Part shown: positions 1 through 8,288 of the stretch, one piece after another
Position numbering within the stretch: the stretch's first letter is position 1
How the letters are laid out: every line of letters begins with the position of its first letter
From: Chitinivibrionia bacterium
GTDB taxonomy: Bacteria; Fibrobacterota; Chitinivibrionia; Chitinivibrionales; Chitinivibrionaceae
NCBI GenBank assembly: GCA_009779925.1
Contig: WRAZ01000001.1
Span: 1 to 64,000, forward strand
Length of the DNA stretch: 64,000 bases
Direction of reading: 5' to 3'
The notes under the pieces: model-generated
The model's input: only the letters and a program-made list of their open reading frames with translations
Database searches by the model: none
Told to the model about the DNA's origin: nothing
Translations under genes and position numbers: made by a program

Positions 1-218
1 CCGCCCATTACCTCTGTTTCATAAATTTGGTCGGTAAGTTTTAGCTCCACAGGGTCAATTGCAACTGCGTCAGGACGGGCAAGGTAGTTTTTTCCGTAAA
101 AAAACCTGCCGACCGCCCCTTTTGCTTCGTTTTCAATGATAAATTTTCCGGCTGTGATGGGTTTCGTTTCGTTTGGAAGCGTGATATACACAAAACAAGA
201 ATTATTTTTAGAAGTCAT
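1..218 (-). CDS. hipA: HipA-type toxin kinase, N-terminal fragment (cut by window edge)
   Basis: About 72 codons are visible before the window ends. They form the N-terminal barrel of HipA-family Ser/Thr kinase toxins, with the family stretches GRFFYGKNYLARPDA and DPVELKL. HipA proteins phosphorylate targets such as glutamyl-tRNA synthetase and are held in check by a partner HTH protein. The ATG overlaps the last 11 bases of the upstream HTH gene, the usual hipBA coupling. The catalytic region lies outside the window, so activity cannot be judged. Confidence 0.8.
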   Translation of the reverse strand, partial: MTSKNNSCFVYITLPNETKPITAGKFIIENEAKGAVGRFFYGKNYLARPDAVAIDPVELKLTDQIYETEVMG

Positions 219-543
219 TATCATACTCCGATTTTACAGGTTTCTTTTTACGCACTGCGTCTAAGCGCATACCTTCAATATCTTTCAGCGGATTGGCAAC
301 ATCTTTTATGCCGTCTAACATTCCGTAAACCCAAAGCAAGCCAAAATACGTTGAAACAGCCGTTGTGGGCTTGCCCTTTTCTGCATCCGCAATTGAGCGT
401 ACGCCAATATTAAGTTTGTCGGCGACTTGTTGCAAAGACAATTTACGCCTTTTGCGAGCAGTTTGCAAATTTGTTCCAAATTCGAGCAACGATATGCTCA
501 ACGCAGACGGCATTCCTGTCGCAAAAAAATCTGTTTTAATCAT
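208..543 (-). CDS. hipB: HipB-like XRE-family antitoxin
   Basis: A 111-residue protein with a central XRE helix-turn-helix (TARKRRKLSLQQVADKLNIG, roughly residues 28-47). The reading frame is open further upstream, but the ATG at 543 follows an AAAGGTG ribosome binding site at normal spacing, and the extra upstream residues would run through the promoter and operator. It should bind the HipA product encoded just downstream and repress the pair. It is not similar in detail to the second HipB at 35.8 kb. Confidence 0.8.
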   Translation of the reverse strand: MIKTDFFATGMPSALSISLLEFGTNLQTARKRRKLSLQQVADKLNIGVRSIADAEKGKPTTAVSTYFGLLWVYGMLDGIKDVANPLKDIEGMRLDAVRKKKPVKSEYDNDF

Positions 544-571
544 AATTACACCTTTTTTTAGATTTGCACAC

Positions 572-598
572 AGCATAAAATATGCTTTGCAGAGCATA
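572..598. promoter_or_regulatory. Probable HipB operator overlapping the hipBA promoter
   Basis: Three half sites AGCATA / TATGCT / AGCATA sit at 572-577, 581-586 and 593-598. The first two form the perfect palindrome AGCATAAAATATGCT. On the coding (minus) strand the core reads GCATATTTTATGC, which also fits the window's promoter motif. The cluster lies 30-55 bases before the hipB start, the right place for autoregulation. Confidence 0.5.
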
Positions 599-640
599 AA
601 AAGCAAGAAAACCTGCTCTTTAATGTATATTTTGCGATTT

Positions 641-2161
641 TCACCGTCTCCCCCTCCTCGAATGTCGATGCCAGCCGCTCAAATTTTCCACGCAAAATTG
701 AATATTCAGCGAGCTTCCGCCTTGGGCGCGGATTTCTATTTCTACGGTGTCGCCTGCCGAGACGTTTGGTAAAAGCGGGAAATTCGTCCAGTTTTGCGAG
801 CGGAATTCGTGGTATCTTGCTTGTCCTGTTATCTCTTTTGTTGCGGGGGAAGCGTTGCTCCAGCGGACTTGTTCTTCGCCTGATTTTATGCGGCTTCTTA
901 CCGAAATTGTTCCTGCGCCTCTTATTGCCATTTGAAGCGGGGCGTAATTTTTGTCGGCTACTGCGATTAGTTTTGCCACGGTTGCCGTGCTTGGAATATT
1001 GCCGTTTGTGCTTAATTCAAAAACGGGGAAACCCTGCTCTGTGTTTTGTACGAAATTTATGCGAGCAAGTCCGTGATTTGTTATCCAACCGTTTAAGCCG
1101 TCCAAATCGCGGGGGGCGGGATTTTGCGAAATATTTTGATTTGTAATTTGCGCAACGACCGCCAAATGGTCGGAAAATCCGCTGTTGTAATGAACGCCTG
1201 TGCTTCTGTTATGTTGCCATTCGTATGGTTTACCGTCTTTGATAATTTTGGGGTCGGTAAAATGCGTTTTTGAGCCGTGAACAAAGCGCCAGCCGATTGT
1301 GTCGGTCATATTTGCAGGAAATAAAATGTGGTCGAGCGTGTTTCTGTTTCCTCTGAAAATGTATGACCAACGGTTTGCGGCGGAAACTTCCGTCCAAGGG
1401 TTAAAATGCTCGCCGTCGTTTAGAGGAGGAATGCTGAATTCGGGTTTTTCTCCTACTTTACTTCGCACTGTTCGCAGAACGTGATTTATGCCTGTGCGAC
1501 CGCTTGTATTGTCTGTTTCTTGCGAAAGCGCGCGGGCAAATTCGTCAAAATCGCTGTTGAAATCGCCCATAATAATATATTCAAAATTCTGATTTACGAC
1601 GAGTGTATCTATCGCTCTTCTCAAAACGTTTGCCGCTTGTATTCGGCGGCTTTCGGGAGACCTTTTTGAGGGAAAATGCACGCTGAAGACGCTCAATGTG
1701 TCGTCGTCAATCGCTATGTCGGCGCGTAAAATCGGGCGGGAATTCGGGACGGGATATTGCAAAACATCGGCTATCGGGTAGCGCGACAAAATCGCTAAAC
1801 CTATTGCTTGTCGAGGATTTTTCGCAAACGCGCCGTAATATCGAAAGCCCATTCTTCGCAAGGTAGCGCTTAAATCGTCGAGGGCTTGTTGGCTTTCTAC
1901 TTCTTGCAGGGCTATTATGTCGGCGTTTAAGCGCGAGATTACATACGATATATTTTGCAGTTTTATTCTGTAAGACGTCAAATTCCAAACACCCGGAACA
2001 AAAATATCGTATTCCGTTCCGTCGTGGTTTAAGTCGAAGAGATTATGGACGTTGTATGTCGCTACGGTAAGCGTTTTTGCGAAAGCGCAAACACTTAATA
2101 AAAAAACCAAAATAAACGTCGAAACAATTTGCCTTGTTTGTGCGCCGAAAGCAAAAAACAT
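641..2161 (-). CDS. Secreted endonuclease/exonuclease/phosphatase-family protein
   Basis: 506 residues. A signal peptide (about residues 1-28, ending CAFA before KTLTV) precedes an EEP-fold hydrolase domain of about 320 residues. Family motifs are ATYNVHNLF (Asn), ALQEVES (catalytic Glu), IMGDFNSDF (Asp/Asn) and FSDHLAVVAQI (terminal Asp-His). This fold covers DNases, sphingomyelinases and phosphatases, and the substrate cannot be chosen from sequence. A 130-residue C-terminal beta-rich domain of unknown role follows. The gene starts two bases after the stop of the upstream phosphatase gene, so the two are probably co-transcribed. Confidence 0.8.
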   Translation of the reverse strand: MFFAFGAQTRQIVSTFILVFLLSVCAFAKTLTVATYNVHNLFDLNHDGTEYDIFVPGVWNLTSYRIKLQNISYVISRLNADIIALQEVESQQALDDLSATLRRMGFRYYGAFAKNPRQAIGLAILSRYPIADVLQYPVPNSRPILRADIAIDDDTLSVFSVHFPSKRSPESRRIQAANVLRRAIDTLVVNQNFEYIIMGDFNSDFDEFARALSQETDNTSGRTGINHVLRTVRSKVGEKPEFSIPPLNDGEHFNPWTEVSAANRWSYIFRGNRNTLDHILFPANMTDTIGWRFVHGSKTHFTDPKIIKDGKPYEWQHNRSTGVHYNSGFSDHLAVVAQITNQNISQNPAPRDLDGLNGWITNHGLARINFVQNTEQGFPVFELSTNGNIPSTATVAKLIAVADKNYAPLQMAIRGAGTISVRSRIKSGEEQVRWSNASPATKEITGQARYHEFRSQNWTNFPLLPNVSAGDTVEIEIRAQGGSSLNIQFCVENLSGWHRHSRRGRR

Positions 2162-2163
2162 CG

Positions 2164-3573
2164 TCAGAAATCCACTATGAGTAGAGTTTGGTCGTCTTTT
2201 GTTTCAGTGCAACCTTTGAAATATTTCAGTTCTTTTGCAATTGATTTGCTTGCACTTTCAGGCGATTTGTCTAATGTTTTAACAACGGCGGATTGTAAGC
2301 GAACAAGTCCGTACATCGCTCCGTCTCTGTTTTGACAGTCGGTTATTCCGTCGGTGTATAAGATAAGTCGGTTTTCATCTTTTTGGTAATTATATTCGTA
2401 ATTTTGAGGGTCAAGTTCCAAAAATGTTCCTATATAAAATCCGCCACTTTGAAACATTTGATATTCTCCGCTGATTTTGTTAAAAACCAAAGTTGGGCAA
2501 TGTCCTGCGTTGGCGTATGTGATTTTGCTCTGATTTGTATCAATAATTGCATAAAACGCCGTCAAGTGTCTCCCTGCATTTACGCTGTTTACCAATGTGT
2601 CGTTCATTTTTTTAAGAGTTTGCGCAGGTTCCAGATTTACTGAAGCAATGGCTTTCAGCGCAGTTTTTGTCGCCGCCATAATAAGCGCCGCGCTTGCTCC
2701 GTGTCCGGCAACATCGGCTATAAATATCGCATAAATTCCCTTATCCAACAAAAATAAATCGTAGTAGTCGCCGCCTATTTCGTCAACGGGTTTGTAAAAT
2801 GCGAAAGCCTGCAAAAAGTAATCGCTCGGAAGATTTTCCGGAAGAAGTTTTTTCTGGACTGCTCGCGCCCGCAAAAGTTCGGCTTTGTATTTCTCGTTTA
2901 CCTGACGCAGTTTGTTCGACACCAGAATATTGTTCATCGTAATTCCCGCAATATGTATAAGCTGTTCGGTGGTCGGGATATTTTCGTTTATGTCAAAATC
3001 ACTCAAATTATCGTAGCCGAAAACAAAAATTCCCGAAACGGGGAAATAAGGGTCTTTGAGAATTTTCTTTTCGTCGCAGAATTCTTCCGTTTCTGCTTCA
3101 TCGTCTGTATCATTTTCGTCAGCGTCATTTTCGTCGGAGTCAATATTAACATCGTTGTCGGCTTGATAAACAAGAGGTATCATCACGTAATTATCCATAT
3201 CCAAACGAAGCGATAACTCGTTGGCTGACTCAAATCCGTTCGATACAATTTTGACTTCTCTTTCAAAAATAGTTGAGATAATTTCGTTGTCGTGTATTTC
3301 AAATATATTAAAAGTAAAATACGGACGCTCTTCTTGCTTAAATCCGTACGAAAAATTTGCTTTTAATTCGGCGGTTTCACAGTCTAAATCCAAAAACAAA
3401 AATTTATTGGAAAAAGCCATCCGAGAAAGGCGCGTTATCAAAGATTTGAATACGTAAGCAAATTCTTTTGCATTGTATATATCTGAAATAAACTCACTTA
3501 TCTGCGAATTTGTCGCTATTTGTTTGCGAAGTTCGAAGATTTCGTATTTTTCTTCATTTTCTTTTGCCCACAT
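2164..3573 (-). CDS. SpoIIE-type PP2C protein phosphatase with N-terminal sensor region
   Basis: 469 residues. The first 220 residues look like a GAF-type sensor interrupted by a very acidic stretch near residues 145-165. A short helical linker (VQKKLLPENLP) leads into a PP2C/SpoIIE domain with the metal-binding motifs DEIGGDYYD, DVAGHGASAAL and DGITDCQNRDG. Such proteins usually dephosphorylate anti-anti-sigma (STAS) proteins, acting like RsbU. No STAS protein or anti-sigma kinase is encoded nearby. The start follows an AAAGGGG ribosome binding site. Confidence 0.85.
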   Translation of the reverse strand: MWAKENEEKYEIFELRKQIATNSQISEFISDIYNAKEFAYVFKSLITRLSRMAFSNKFLFLDLDCETAELKANFSYGFKQEERPYFTFNIFEIHDNEIISTIFEREVKIVSNGFESANELSLRLDMDNYVMIPLVYQADNDVNIDSDENDADENDTDDEAETEEFCDEKKILKDPYFPVSGIFVFGYDNLSDFDINENIPTTEQLIHIAGITMNNILVSNKLRQVNEKYKAELLRARAVQKKLLPENLPSDYFLQAFAFYKPVDEIGGDYYDLFLLDKGIYAIFIADVAGHGASAALIMAATKTALKAIASVNLEPAQTLKKMNDTLVNSVNAGRHLTAFYAIIDTNQSKITYANAGHCPTLVFNKISGEYQMFQSGGFYIGTFLELDPQNYEYNYQKDENRLILYTDGITDCQNRDGAMYGLVRLQSAVVKTLDKSPESASKSIAKELKYFKGCTETKDDQTLLIVDF

Positions 3574-3614
3574 TTTAACAACCCCTTTTTTTGTTGCCCT
3601 TCAGGAACTTTCTT

Positions 3615-4710
3615 TTATGAAAATTCCAACAAATATTTTTCTATAAAACCGTCAATGTCGCCGTCAAGCACTGCCGATGTGTTTGAGGTTTCGTAATCTG
3701 TCCTGTGGTCTTTCACCATATTATACGGGTGCAAAACATAACTGCGGATTTGGCTTCCCCACTCAATTTTTTTCTTGTCTTCAAGTTTGTCGGCGCGCTT
3801 TCTTTCTTCTTCTTCTTTGTAGTATTGTCGAACGCGAGCTTTCAACATTTTCATACACGCTTCTCTGTTTTTTATTTGCGAGCGCTCGTTTTGGCACTGC
3901 ACCACAATGTTGGTCGGAATGTGGGTCATCCGCACTGCCGAGTCCGTTTTATTTACGTGCTGACCTCCTGCGCCGCTTGCACGGTATGTGTCCGTTTTTA
4001 TGTCTTTTTCGTCAAGTTCGTAATCATCGACATCTTCAAAAATCGGGTAAGCATAAACGCTGACAAATGAAGTATGTCGGCGCGCGCTCGAATCAAAAGG
4101 AGATATTCGCACAAGGCGATGCACTCCGATTTCGGCTTTTATGTGTCCGTAAACATATTCGCCTTTTACCTCTATTGTTGCGCTTTTTATTCCCGCTTCG
4201 TCGCCCTCGCTATATTCCAAAACTTCCGACTTGAAGCCTTTGCGCTCTATCCAACGCGAGTACATTCTGTAAAGCATATCCGCCCAATCGCAAGACTCCG
4301 TGCCGCCCGCGCCGCTGTGAATGGTGAGTATGGCGTCGCACTTATCGTCCTCGCCCGAAAGTTTTCGCATAAATTCGAGTTTGTCAATTTTCTTTTCGAG
4401 GTCGGCAAAACTAACGCTGATTTGTGCAAGCATTTCGTCGTCTTTTTCGCTGATTGCCATATCAAAAAATTCTTGCAAGTTGTCGAAGTCGGATTTTGCG
4501 TCCTGCCACGGAGCAGTTATATCTTTCAACGCTTTTATATGCTTCAAAACTTTCTGCGCCGCGCTTGCGTCATCCCAAAAATTTGCGCCGCTCGTTTGTT
4601 CTTCTAATTTTTCTGTCTCGCTTAAACGTTCGTCAATGTCAAAGATACCCCCTTAACAAGTCAATGCGCTCGTTAGCAGATTTCAAGGCTTCTTTCGATA
4701 TATTTTCCAT
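3615..4710 (-). CDS. prfB: Peptide chain release factor 2 (programmed +1 frameshift)
   Basis: RF2 recognises UGA and UAA stop codons and hydrolyses peptidyl-tRNA through its GGQ motif, seen here as GAGGQHVNKTDSAVR. The long frame starts without the normal N-terminus. The missing part is a 23-codon leader starting at ATG 4710 and ending in an in-frame TGA at 4641-4639. Skipping one T gives GAC ATT GAC GAA and continues into the main frame, for a 364-residue protein, the usual RF2 length. The anticodon-like SPF motif is seen as RISPFDSSARRHTS. Transcription continues into the phosphatase gene 41 bases downstream. Confidence 0.96.
4639..4653 (-). other. prfB recoding site (internal Shine-Dalgarno plus slippery CTT TGA C)
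   Basis: Read on the minus strand the site is AGGGGGTATCTTTGAC. It contains the internal Shine-Dalgarno AGGGGG, three bases of spacing, then CTT TGA C, and is identical to the core of the Escherichia coli prfB frameshift signal. Low RF2 levels slow termination at the TGA and allow the +1 slip, giving autoregulation. Confidence 0.95.
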
Positions 4711-4869
4711 AAATTTCTCCATAAATGTTCAATAAAAATAAAAGTTTTCGCTAAATAATACATCTTGTAATATATATTGTCAAGTACATTTTGAGAAATT
4801 TCAAAAAAATTCGGTTATTTTCACCAAATTCGCTTCAAACAGCAAAAAAATTGGCATTTGCGAGCGCGC

Positions 4870-4884
4870 TTATTGTATATTTTC
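4870..4884 (+). promoter_or_regulatory. Promoter-like element for the metallo-hydrolase gene
   Basis: Reads TTATTGTATATTTTC, a variant of the window's recurrent motif, about 40 bases before the start at 4924. It sits inside a short inverted repeat (GTATAT at 4875 and ATATAC at 4891), which could be an operator. Confidence 0.4.
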
Positions 4885-4923
4885 TTTTGAATATACGCGA
4901 TTTTCAACAACTCGGAGGGAATT

Positions 4924-6435
4924 ATGAATGTAAAAATCAGTTTTCACGGCGCGGCAAAAACGGTTACGGGCTCGCAGTTTTTGTTGCAGGTCGAAGATAA
5001 AAAAATACTCGTGGAATGCGGACTTGTGCAGGGAAAACGAAAAGAATCGTACGAATTAAACAAAAATTTCAGATTTCCCGACGGCATAAAACCTGCCGAC
5101 ATTGACGTAGTCGTTATCACTCACGCCCACATTGACCACAGCGGAAACTTGCCCACGCTCGTAAATCAAGGGTTTCGCGGCGAAATACACGCGACGGCGC
5201 CCACTGTTCAGCTTTGCAAACACCTGCTTGCAGACTCGGCATATTTGCAGAGCGCCGACCTTAAAATCGTCAATAAAATCCGCGAAAAAAACAAGCAGGC
5301 GCTTTTTGCCCCGCTCTACACAAACGAAGACGTCGATGAAACAATGAAACTTTTTGTCCCTCACAAATACGAAGAAACCATAACCCTTTTTGACAACATA
5401 AAAATAAAATTTCGCGACGCAGGGCATATTCTGGGAAGCGCAGGCGTAATTTTTTACTTGGGCGAAGGCGAAAAACCCGTGCGCTTCGGCTTTTCGGGCG
5501 ATGTCGGTCGTCCCAACATTCCGCTCATAAACGACCCCGATTTTTTACGCGAACTGGACTTTTTGGTGCTCGAAACAACCTACGGAAATCGCAATCACTC
5601 TTCGGAATTCAGCGGGGCGCAAGACAGACTTGCAAACGCAATAACCGACGCCATAGCAAAGCAAAGCGGAACTATTTTAATCCCTGCGTTTTCGGTCGGT
5701 CGAATGCAACTTTTGGTTTATATTTTGCATAAACTTCGCGACCGCGGACTTTTGCGCGACATCCCGATTTTTGTGGATTCGCCGCTTGGATTGAATGCAA
5801 CAAACGTTTTCCGCGCCAACTTGGATATTTTAGACCGCGAATCGCACCGCGTATTTATTGACCACGGCGTTGACCCCTTTGAATTCGACGGTTTGCATTA
5901 CGTTAAAAGTGCCGAGGAGTCGAAAAATCTCAGTAGCAAAACCGTAAAAGTAGAGCCGCGCATAATAATTTCGTCGGCGGGAATGATGGAGGGTGGCAGA
6001 ATTTTGCATCACCTCGCAAATCACGTGGAAGACCCGAGAACAACGCTTTTGTTTGTCGGATACGCGGCGCAATACACGCTCGCCCGCTACATTATGGACG
6101 GCGTAAAAGACATAAAAATTTACGGCGAGCCATACAAAGTAAAATGCAAAACGCAGATTTTGGACTCGTTTTCCGCCCACGCCGACAAAGCGGGTTTAGA
6201 AGAATACCTCTCGTTTTCGTCGCCTCACGATATTAAAAAGTTGTTTTTAGTCCACGGAGAAAAAGGCGCCGCCGAAGAGTTTTTAGAACTCGCCCGTGAT
6301 AAAGGCTACAAAAACTCCTGCGTTCCCGAATTGGACGAAGAATATTATTTTTATTTGCAGAAAAATGAGTATTCGGGGAAATACGAAGTTATGGGAAGAG
6401 ATATTAAAAAGCCCAAAAAGGACGAGAGAAAGTAG
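4924..6435 (+). CDS. Beta-CASP metallo-beta-lactamase-fold RNA hydrolase
   Basis: 503 residues. The metallo-beta-lactamase signature THAHIDHSG lies near residue 67, followed by further metal ligands (DAGHILGSAG, GFSGDVGRP). The beta-CASP insert and its C-terminal motifs follow (PAFSVGRMQ, ISSAGMMEGGRILHH, SFSAHADKAGL). This is the CPSF73/YSH1-like branch of bacterial RNA-processing nucleases rather than RNase J. It probably acts as a cytoplasmic, zinc-dependent RNase. The start follows a clear GGAGGGAATT ribosome binding site. Confidence 0.85.
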   Translation: MNVKISFHGAAKTVTGSQFLLQVEDKKILVECGLVQGKRKESYELNKNFRFPDGIKPADIDVVVITHAHIDHSGNLPTLVNQGFRGEIHATAPTVQLCKHLLADSAYLQSADLKIVNKIREKNKQALFAPLYTNEDVDETMKLFVPHKYEETITLFDNIKIKFRDAGHILGSAGVIFYLGEGEKPVRFGFSGDVGRPNIPLINDPDFLRELDFLVLETTYGNRNHSSEFSGAQDRLANAITDAIAKQSGTILIPAFSVGRMQLLVYILHKLRDRGLLRDIPIFVDSPLGLNATNVFRANLDILDRESHRVFIDHGVDPFEFDGLHYVKSAEESKNLSSKTVKVEPRIIISSAGMMEGGRILHHLANHVEDPRTTLLFVGYAAQYTLARYIMDGVKDIKIYGEPYKVKCKTQILDSFSAHADKAGLEEYLSFSSPHDIKKLFLVHGEKGAAEEFLELARDKGYKNSCVPELDEEYYFYLQKNEYSGKYEVMGRDIKKPKKDERK

Positions 6436-6452
6436 GGCGTGTGAATTTTTTT

Positions 6453-6517
6453 AGCAAATCTTTTTATTGCAAATAATCGAATAAAAGCAAACAATTTTGC
6501 CGTTTTTGCGATTTGCT
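6453..6517. terminator. Inverted repeat between converging genes
   Basis: Arms AGCAAATC (6453-6460) and GATTTGCT (6510-6517) enclose an A+T-rich loop between the end of the metallo-hydrolase gene and the end of the leftward broken gene. The position fits a two-way terminator, but the long loop makes it weak. Confidence 0.3.
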
Positions 6518-7020
6518 ATTGACTTTTATTGGTGATATTATTTATATTATCTTTGTAGATAGTGGGGGATGGGAATTCGGCGGGGTTATACTCAACTGCT
6601 TCCAAGTGTCTCCCTAATCTACTTCTTTCCGTTAACTCAATTGAATATATTCTTTTTCCTGCTTGATTAGGGTCTATCTCTTCTCTTACCGTTATATACA
6701 CGACAGTTTCATCATTGCCATTAAAATGGTGCGGCTAACCTAATAATATTGGAATTATCGCCGCGCTTGTTGCTTTTATGCGTCAATAAAGTAAGCGCTT
6801 TGGAAAATAATTCTTCAATAATCAAAACTGCCGCATAATGTTGTTCGGCGGTGTATCCGTTTCTCAGTGTGTTGTCTAAACCGTGAAGCATTTTTCCGAT
6901 AGAATTGCTTGATATTCGCGCTTCTGTTCCGTCTTTGCTTTTTATGCTTTTTCCAAGTATCGTTAAAAGTTTTTCTTTAGCGTTTCTTTTTGGGGAGTAG
7001 GCTGTTTTATTCCTGTCCAT
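6516..7020 (-). pseudogene. LPD3-like (large polyvalent protein-associated) domain gene split by a frameshift
   Basis: Two adjacent frames together make one protein. The first (99 residues from ATG 7020) ends IIRLAAPF at a TAA at 6721. Skipping one T in the TTTT run there gives NGNDETVVYITV and continues to the stop at 6516, about 165 residues in all. The pattern (SIGKMLHG, AEQHYAAV, IEELFSKA, then VYITVREE, KRIYSIEL) resembles the LPD3 domain of phage and conjugative-element polyvalent proteins. That assignment is from memory of the family. The shift could be a real mutation, a sequencing error or recoding. No ribosome slip signal like the prfB one is visible. Confidence 0.45.
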
Positions 7021-7050
7021 TATGTCCCTTTGGTTTTGTTTGTGAGTTAG

Positions 7051-7070
7051 TTGAAAATACTATTGAATAG
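7051..7070 (-). promoter_or_regulatory. Promoter-like element for the LPD3-like gene
   Basis: Reads CTATTCAATAGTATTTTCAA on the minus strand, 31 bases before the ATG at 7020. Confidence 0.5.
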
Positions 7071-7172
7071 CAGAGGCAATATCTCCACTATTCACTGTTT
7101 TTAGCACCGGTAAAATAATTTATACTTGCGTTGGTGTGGCAAAAGTTTTGAAAATTAGTTGATTTTTCATTT

Positions 7173-7189
7173 TGGCAAATGGTATTTTC
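7173..7189 (+). promoter_or_regulatory. Promoter-like element for a small ORF
   Basis: Reads TGGCAAATGGTATTTTC, 26 bases before the ATG at 7215. It differs from the consensus by one base (GG for AG). Confidence 0.45.
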
Positions 7190-7214
7190 TTTATAAAATA
7201 TTGGGAGGTAAAAA

Positions 7215-7310
7215 ATGGTTTTAGAAAAAACAATCAGTCCTTACGATGTTCAGCAAGTAGTTGTAGATACGTTTGGAGAAAGCAAATTGTCGGATTTATT
7301 TGGAATTTAA
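7215..7310 (+). CDS. Small ORF, 31 residues, function unknown
   Basis: The ORF begins MVLEKTISPYDVQQVVVDTF and ends SDLFGI. It has a strong ribosome binding site (GGGAGGTAAAAA) and a promoter-like element at 7173, so it is probably translated or was until recently. I recognise no family. It may be the 5' remnant of a gene whose remainder was lost, because a repeat shared with 43.2 kb starts just downstream. The rest of 7021-7473 holds that repeat, a terminator and no other convincing gene. Confidence 0.35.
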   Translation: MVLEKTISPYDVQQVVVDTFGESKLSDLFGI

Positions 7311-7337
7311 TTCTGCCAACCGCAAGCTTTGTTGTTA

Positions 7338-7390
7338 AACTATTATACGCTTACCACCTGCTATGACAGATTAGAAGTCGAACTTCTGTT
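7338..7390. repeat. Dispersed ~50-base repeat, copy A
   Basis: Contains CTTACCACCTG, then GACA, then ATTAGAAGT and TTCT. The same pattern recurs at 43155-43207 with about 75% identity. Both copies lie between genes shortly before a hairpin. It could be the end of a lost mobile element or a non-autonomous repeat. Confidence 0.55.
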
Positions 7391-7420
7391 TCGTCGAAAA
7401 TATACTAAATGCCACAAAAC

Positions 7421-7452
7421 AAAAAGGCAAACCCAAAAAGATTTGCCTTTTT
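7421..7452. terminator. Bidirectional hairpin terminator
   Basis: AAAAAGGCAAA pairs perfectly with TTTGCCTTTTT across a 10-base loop. It has A/T runs on both sides, so it could act in either direction. It lies just past the stop of the leftward surface-protein fragment at 7474. Confidence 0.75.
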
Positions 7453-7473
7453 GAAAAACAATCGTAAATTATA

Positions 7474-8175
7474 TTACCTACTCACTCCAACCTTTGTCGA
7501 ATACGTAAACCTTCTTCCGCTTATACTTGTCGCCTCAACAACAATCAAATAAGTACCGCTTGCAATTTCTCTGCCTGCCGAATTCCGTAAATCCCACTGC
7601 AATGGTAAATGATTATTTGTTTGTACATCGCTTGCCATCCAAACAACATTGCCGAGATTGTCGAGAATTCGGACAGTTGCCGATGCCTGTTCGGGGGTGC
7701 GAACAGAAATTTCGGCGAAACTACCCGTTACAGGGTTTTCGGAAACAAAAATTCCGTAGTTTCGATTTTCTTGCTGTCTATCACGAATAGATACGGAATT
7801 GCAAATCGGGCAAGTCTGCTCATTGCAAGGTTGCGCGCCAATTGTTTGAGTTCCTCTTGTTTCGCCGCAAATTGAGCAGACGTCGGCTTCTTCGCCTGTG
7901 GTTGTGCAGGTTGCGGGAGTTGTTGTCGGTTGCCAAGTGTGTCTTGTCGCAGGGATTGCTTCGGTGCGAGTGTGGATATTATTTCGTTTGCAAGTGAAAG
8001 TTTTCACACCGTCTTGTGTGCAAGTTGGCTCGGTTGTTGTTGCGCCGTCGTCCAAGTCATGCCCCAACGCTACAACAGGTATTTCTGTACAAACCGTGCA
8101 AGTTTTTTGTAAAAAGTGTTTCTTCTTTTTTTTAAGACAAACGTAATCTTTGATAGTTTCTTGAAAAAAAAATTC
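7474..8175 (-). pseudogene. C-terminal part of a surface protein (Cys repeat plus FlgD-like sorting domain), head missing
   Basis: The frame is open from 8175 but has no ATG with a ribosome binding site and no signal peptide. Visible parts are a Cys-rich repeat region (TCTVCTEIPVVALGHDL, PTCTQDGVKTFTCKRNN, CSICGETRG), of the kind that repeats in large bacterial surface proteins. A FlgD/T9SS-like C-terminal domain follows, ending TYLIVVEATSISGRRFTYS. The last ~90 residues closely match the end of the protein encoded at 40568-42112. An A-rich tract near 8125 separates it from another open frame upstream, so a frameshift may have decapitated it. Confidence 0.6.
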
Positions 8176-8288
8176 TTATTTATTGATAAATAGAGAATGC
8201 AAAGCATAATTATCCGTATTTTGCGAAAATTAATTTTAGGTAAATTTTTTTTGCCCATAAAAAAAGTTCTCCTTGATTAAAAAATCAT

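Noticed and set aside
8070-8258. 62-residue leftward frame before the headless surface protein
   Set aside because: Lys/Phe-rich low-complexity translation of an A+T tract with no ribosome binding site. At most it is the frameshifted upstream part of the broken gene.
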